DNA of 6,639 bases from the NCBI GenBank assembly GCA_934663885.1, contig CAKUKW010000116.1, forward strand, positions 1-6,639, in the 5' to 3' direction. This DNA is from an uncultured Tidjanibacter sp. (lineage in GTDB: Bacteria; Bacteroidota; Bacteroidia; Bacteroidales; Rikenellaceae). A program made the translations under genes and the position numbers. Each line of letters opens with the position of its first letter. Positions within the stretch are counted from its first letter, which is position 1. Shown one piece after another: positions 5,836-6,639 of this stretch. The notes under the pieces are model-generated. The model worked only from the letters and a program-made list of their open reading frames with translations, searched no databases and was not told the DNA's origin.

Positions 5836-5843
5836 CAAAAGTA
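5836..5843 (-). promoter_or_regulatory. Candidate -7 element for tRNA-Ser
   Basis: The minus strand reads TACTTTTG, an exact match to TAnnTTTG. A TTTT stretch about 18 bases upstream is a weak -33 element. Transcription would start near 5829, leaving a leader of about 50 bases to be removed by RNase P before the tRNA. Confidence 0.55.
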
Positions 5844-6054
5844 ATAATTATTTGCAACAATAAAATTCATCCCTCCATTTTTTTACTGTGACCAGGCAGA
5901 AGTAATATAATAATCCGCTACATTTTATGTTTATATCATGATGGTATAATTATTGCGCCGATTACGTAAATCTTCCGGGACAGCTAATAGATGCCATGTA
6001 AATATATTAATGAAAAATTTATCCCCCCGGGACGCGCCGGAATAACTAAATTAT
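5844..6054. other. AT-rich intergenic spacer, nothing recognised
   Basis: This spacer separates the tRNA-Ser promoter from the barrel gene promoter. It has no supported reading frame or RNA. Only a short palindrome, ATCATGAT near 5936, and a GC-rich patch, CCCCCCGGGACGCGCCGG near 6024, stand out. Confidence 0.5.
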
Positions 6055-6062
6055 TATATTTG
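6055..6062 (+). promoter_or_regulatory. Candidate -7 element for the outer-membrane barrel gene
   Basis: TATATTTG is an exact TAnnTTTG match 23 bases before the ATG at 6086, giving a leader of roughly 17 bases. No good TTTG lies at the expected -33 distance, so the gene may need an activator or be weakly expressed. Confidence 0.5.
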
Positions 6063-6085
6063 TATAACTAATAACTTTACAGACC

Positions 6086-6639
6086 ATGAAAAAACTTCTA
6101 CTAGTCATTTGCCTTGCGTTCGTATCCACGGCTGCTTTCGCACAGGTAAACGTCGGCATCAAAGCGGGCTTCAGCATGACGACCTTCATTGGCGACGAAA
6201 ATGCCCAGGCAAAGCCTGGTTTCAAGTTAGGCGTAGTTTCCGATATATTCGTCACCGACGCCGTCTTTATCCAGCCGTCGCTTATGCTCTCGGCAAGAGG
6301 CGCCAAATATAAATCGGGAGTGTTGGGCCTTACCTCGAATAATATGTCAGTAAACTCATTATACATCGAGCTGCCTGTTCTAGTCGGAGCTAAAATATGG
6401 CTCGATAATTACAGGAGGATAAGCCTCGGTGCAGGGCCGTATATAGCTTATGGCGTCGGAGGGAAGACAGTGTATGACGGGAGGATCATCGGCATAGGTG
6501 TAATAGACCGTTCGACTTCCACTTTCGGCGATCTTGTTAACATGAACAGGTTTGATGCGGGCATTGCCGCTGCGGCCGCTTTCGAGTCGGGGAATTTCTT
6601 TATCGGCCTGGAGGCACAGATGGGGCTTACAAAGCTTTC
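6086..6639 (+). CDS. Outer-membrane beta-barrel protein, PorT-like family (3' end outside window)
   Basis: The frame is open from ATG 6086 to the window end, giving 184 codons with the C-terminus missing. It starts with a cleavable signal peptide, MKKLLLVICLAFVSTAAFA, with a probable cut before Gln20. The mature part alternates hydrophobic and polar residues in barrel-strand fashion: VNVGIKAGFSM (21-31), FKLGVVSDIFV (near 47-57), YIELPVLVGAKIW (near 93-105), ISLGAGPYIAYG (near 111-122) and FFIGLEAQMGL (near 171-181). Gly-rich strand starts and the LYIELPVL motif are typical of the small Bacteroidota barrel family with an outer-membrane beta-barrel domain (PF13568-like). Its role, whether porin, secretion component or structural barrel, cannot be told from sequence. 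It appears unlinked to the fimbrial genes, lying beyond the tRNA. Confidence 0.85.
   Translation, partial: MKKLLLVICLAFVSTAAFAQVNVGIKAGFSMTTFIGDENAQAKPGFKLGVVSDIFVTDAVFIQPSLMLSARGAKYKSGVLGLTSNNMSVNSLYIELPVLVGAKIWLDNYRRISLGAGPYIAYGVGGKTVYDGRIIGIGVIDRSTSTFGDLVNMNRFDAGIAAAAAFESGNFFIGLEAQMGLTKL

Noticed and set aside
5496..5870. Minus-strand 124-codon frame and shorter frames across the tRNA-Ser
   Set aside because: They run straight through the tRNA and its terminator. [17 protein letters not shown] peptides are a familiar artefact of translating serine tRNA genes.
1..6639. CRISPR array, insertion sequence or transposase
   Set aside because: No regularly spaced repeats, terminal inverted repeats with transposase frames or other mobile-element genes were visible.

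Overview
The window looks like chromosome of a gut-type Bacteroidota, probably order Bacteroidales. A relative of Alistipes is a guess from style, not a proven assignment. The clues are fimbrillin-like lipoproteins, Bacteroidota-style promoters (TTTG/TAnnTTTG), almost no Shine-Dalgarno sequences, a PorT-type outer-membrane barrel, and GC-rich genes separated by AT-rich spacers.

Left part (1-2518, minus strand): a fimbrial operon read right to left. It starts with a 314-residue fimbrillin-family lipoprotein (2518-1574). A 54-residue open frame follows after only 10 bases (1563-1399). After a further 65 bases containing a hairpin comes a second, longer fimbrillin paralogue (1333 to beyond base 1). 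The two fimbrillins are about 60% identical by eye. Both have a lipobox and an Arg at residue 44, near where type V pilin precursors are cleaved. The second carries an extra C-terminal domain. The last ~20 residues of the small protein resemble the C-terminal end of the first fimbrillin.

Middle part (2519-5077): a divergent intergenic region with inverted repeats, then two tandem plus-strand genes 3 bases apart. Each encodes about seven transmembrane helices followed by an AraC-like helix-turn-helix region. They are best read as a pair of membrane-bound one-component regulators, and the divergent layout suggests they control the fimbrial operon.

Right part (5078-6639): a 611-base gene-poor stretch with interleaved inverted repeats, a minus-strand promoter-like block with no reading frame behind it, and a bidirectional terminator. 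Next are a minus-strand tRNA-Ser(CGA) with its own promoter and, after about 300 bases, a plus-strand outer-membrane beta-barrel gene cut by the window end.

The most interesting points are the small protein that echoes the fimbrillin tail, the paired 7TM-HTH regulators facing a pilus operon, and the possible small RNA region at about 5113-5305.
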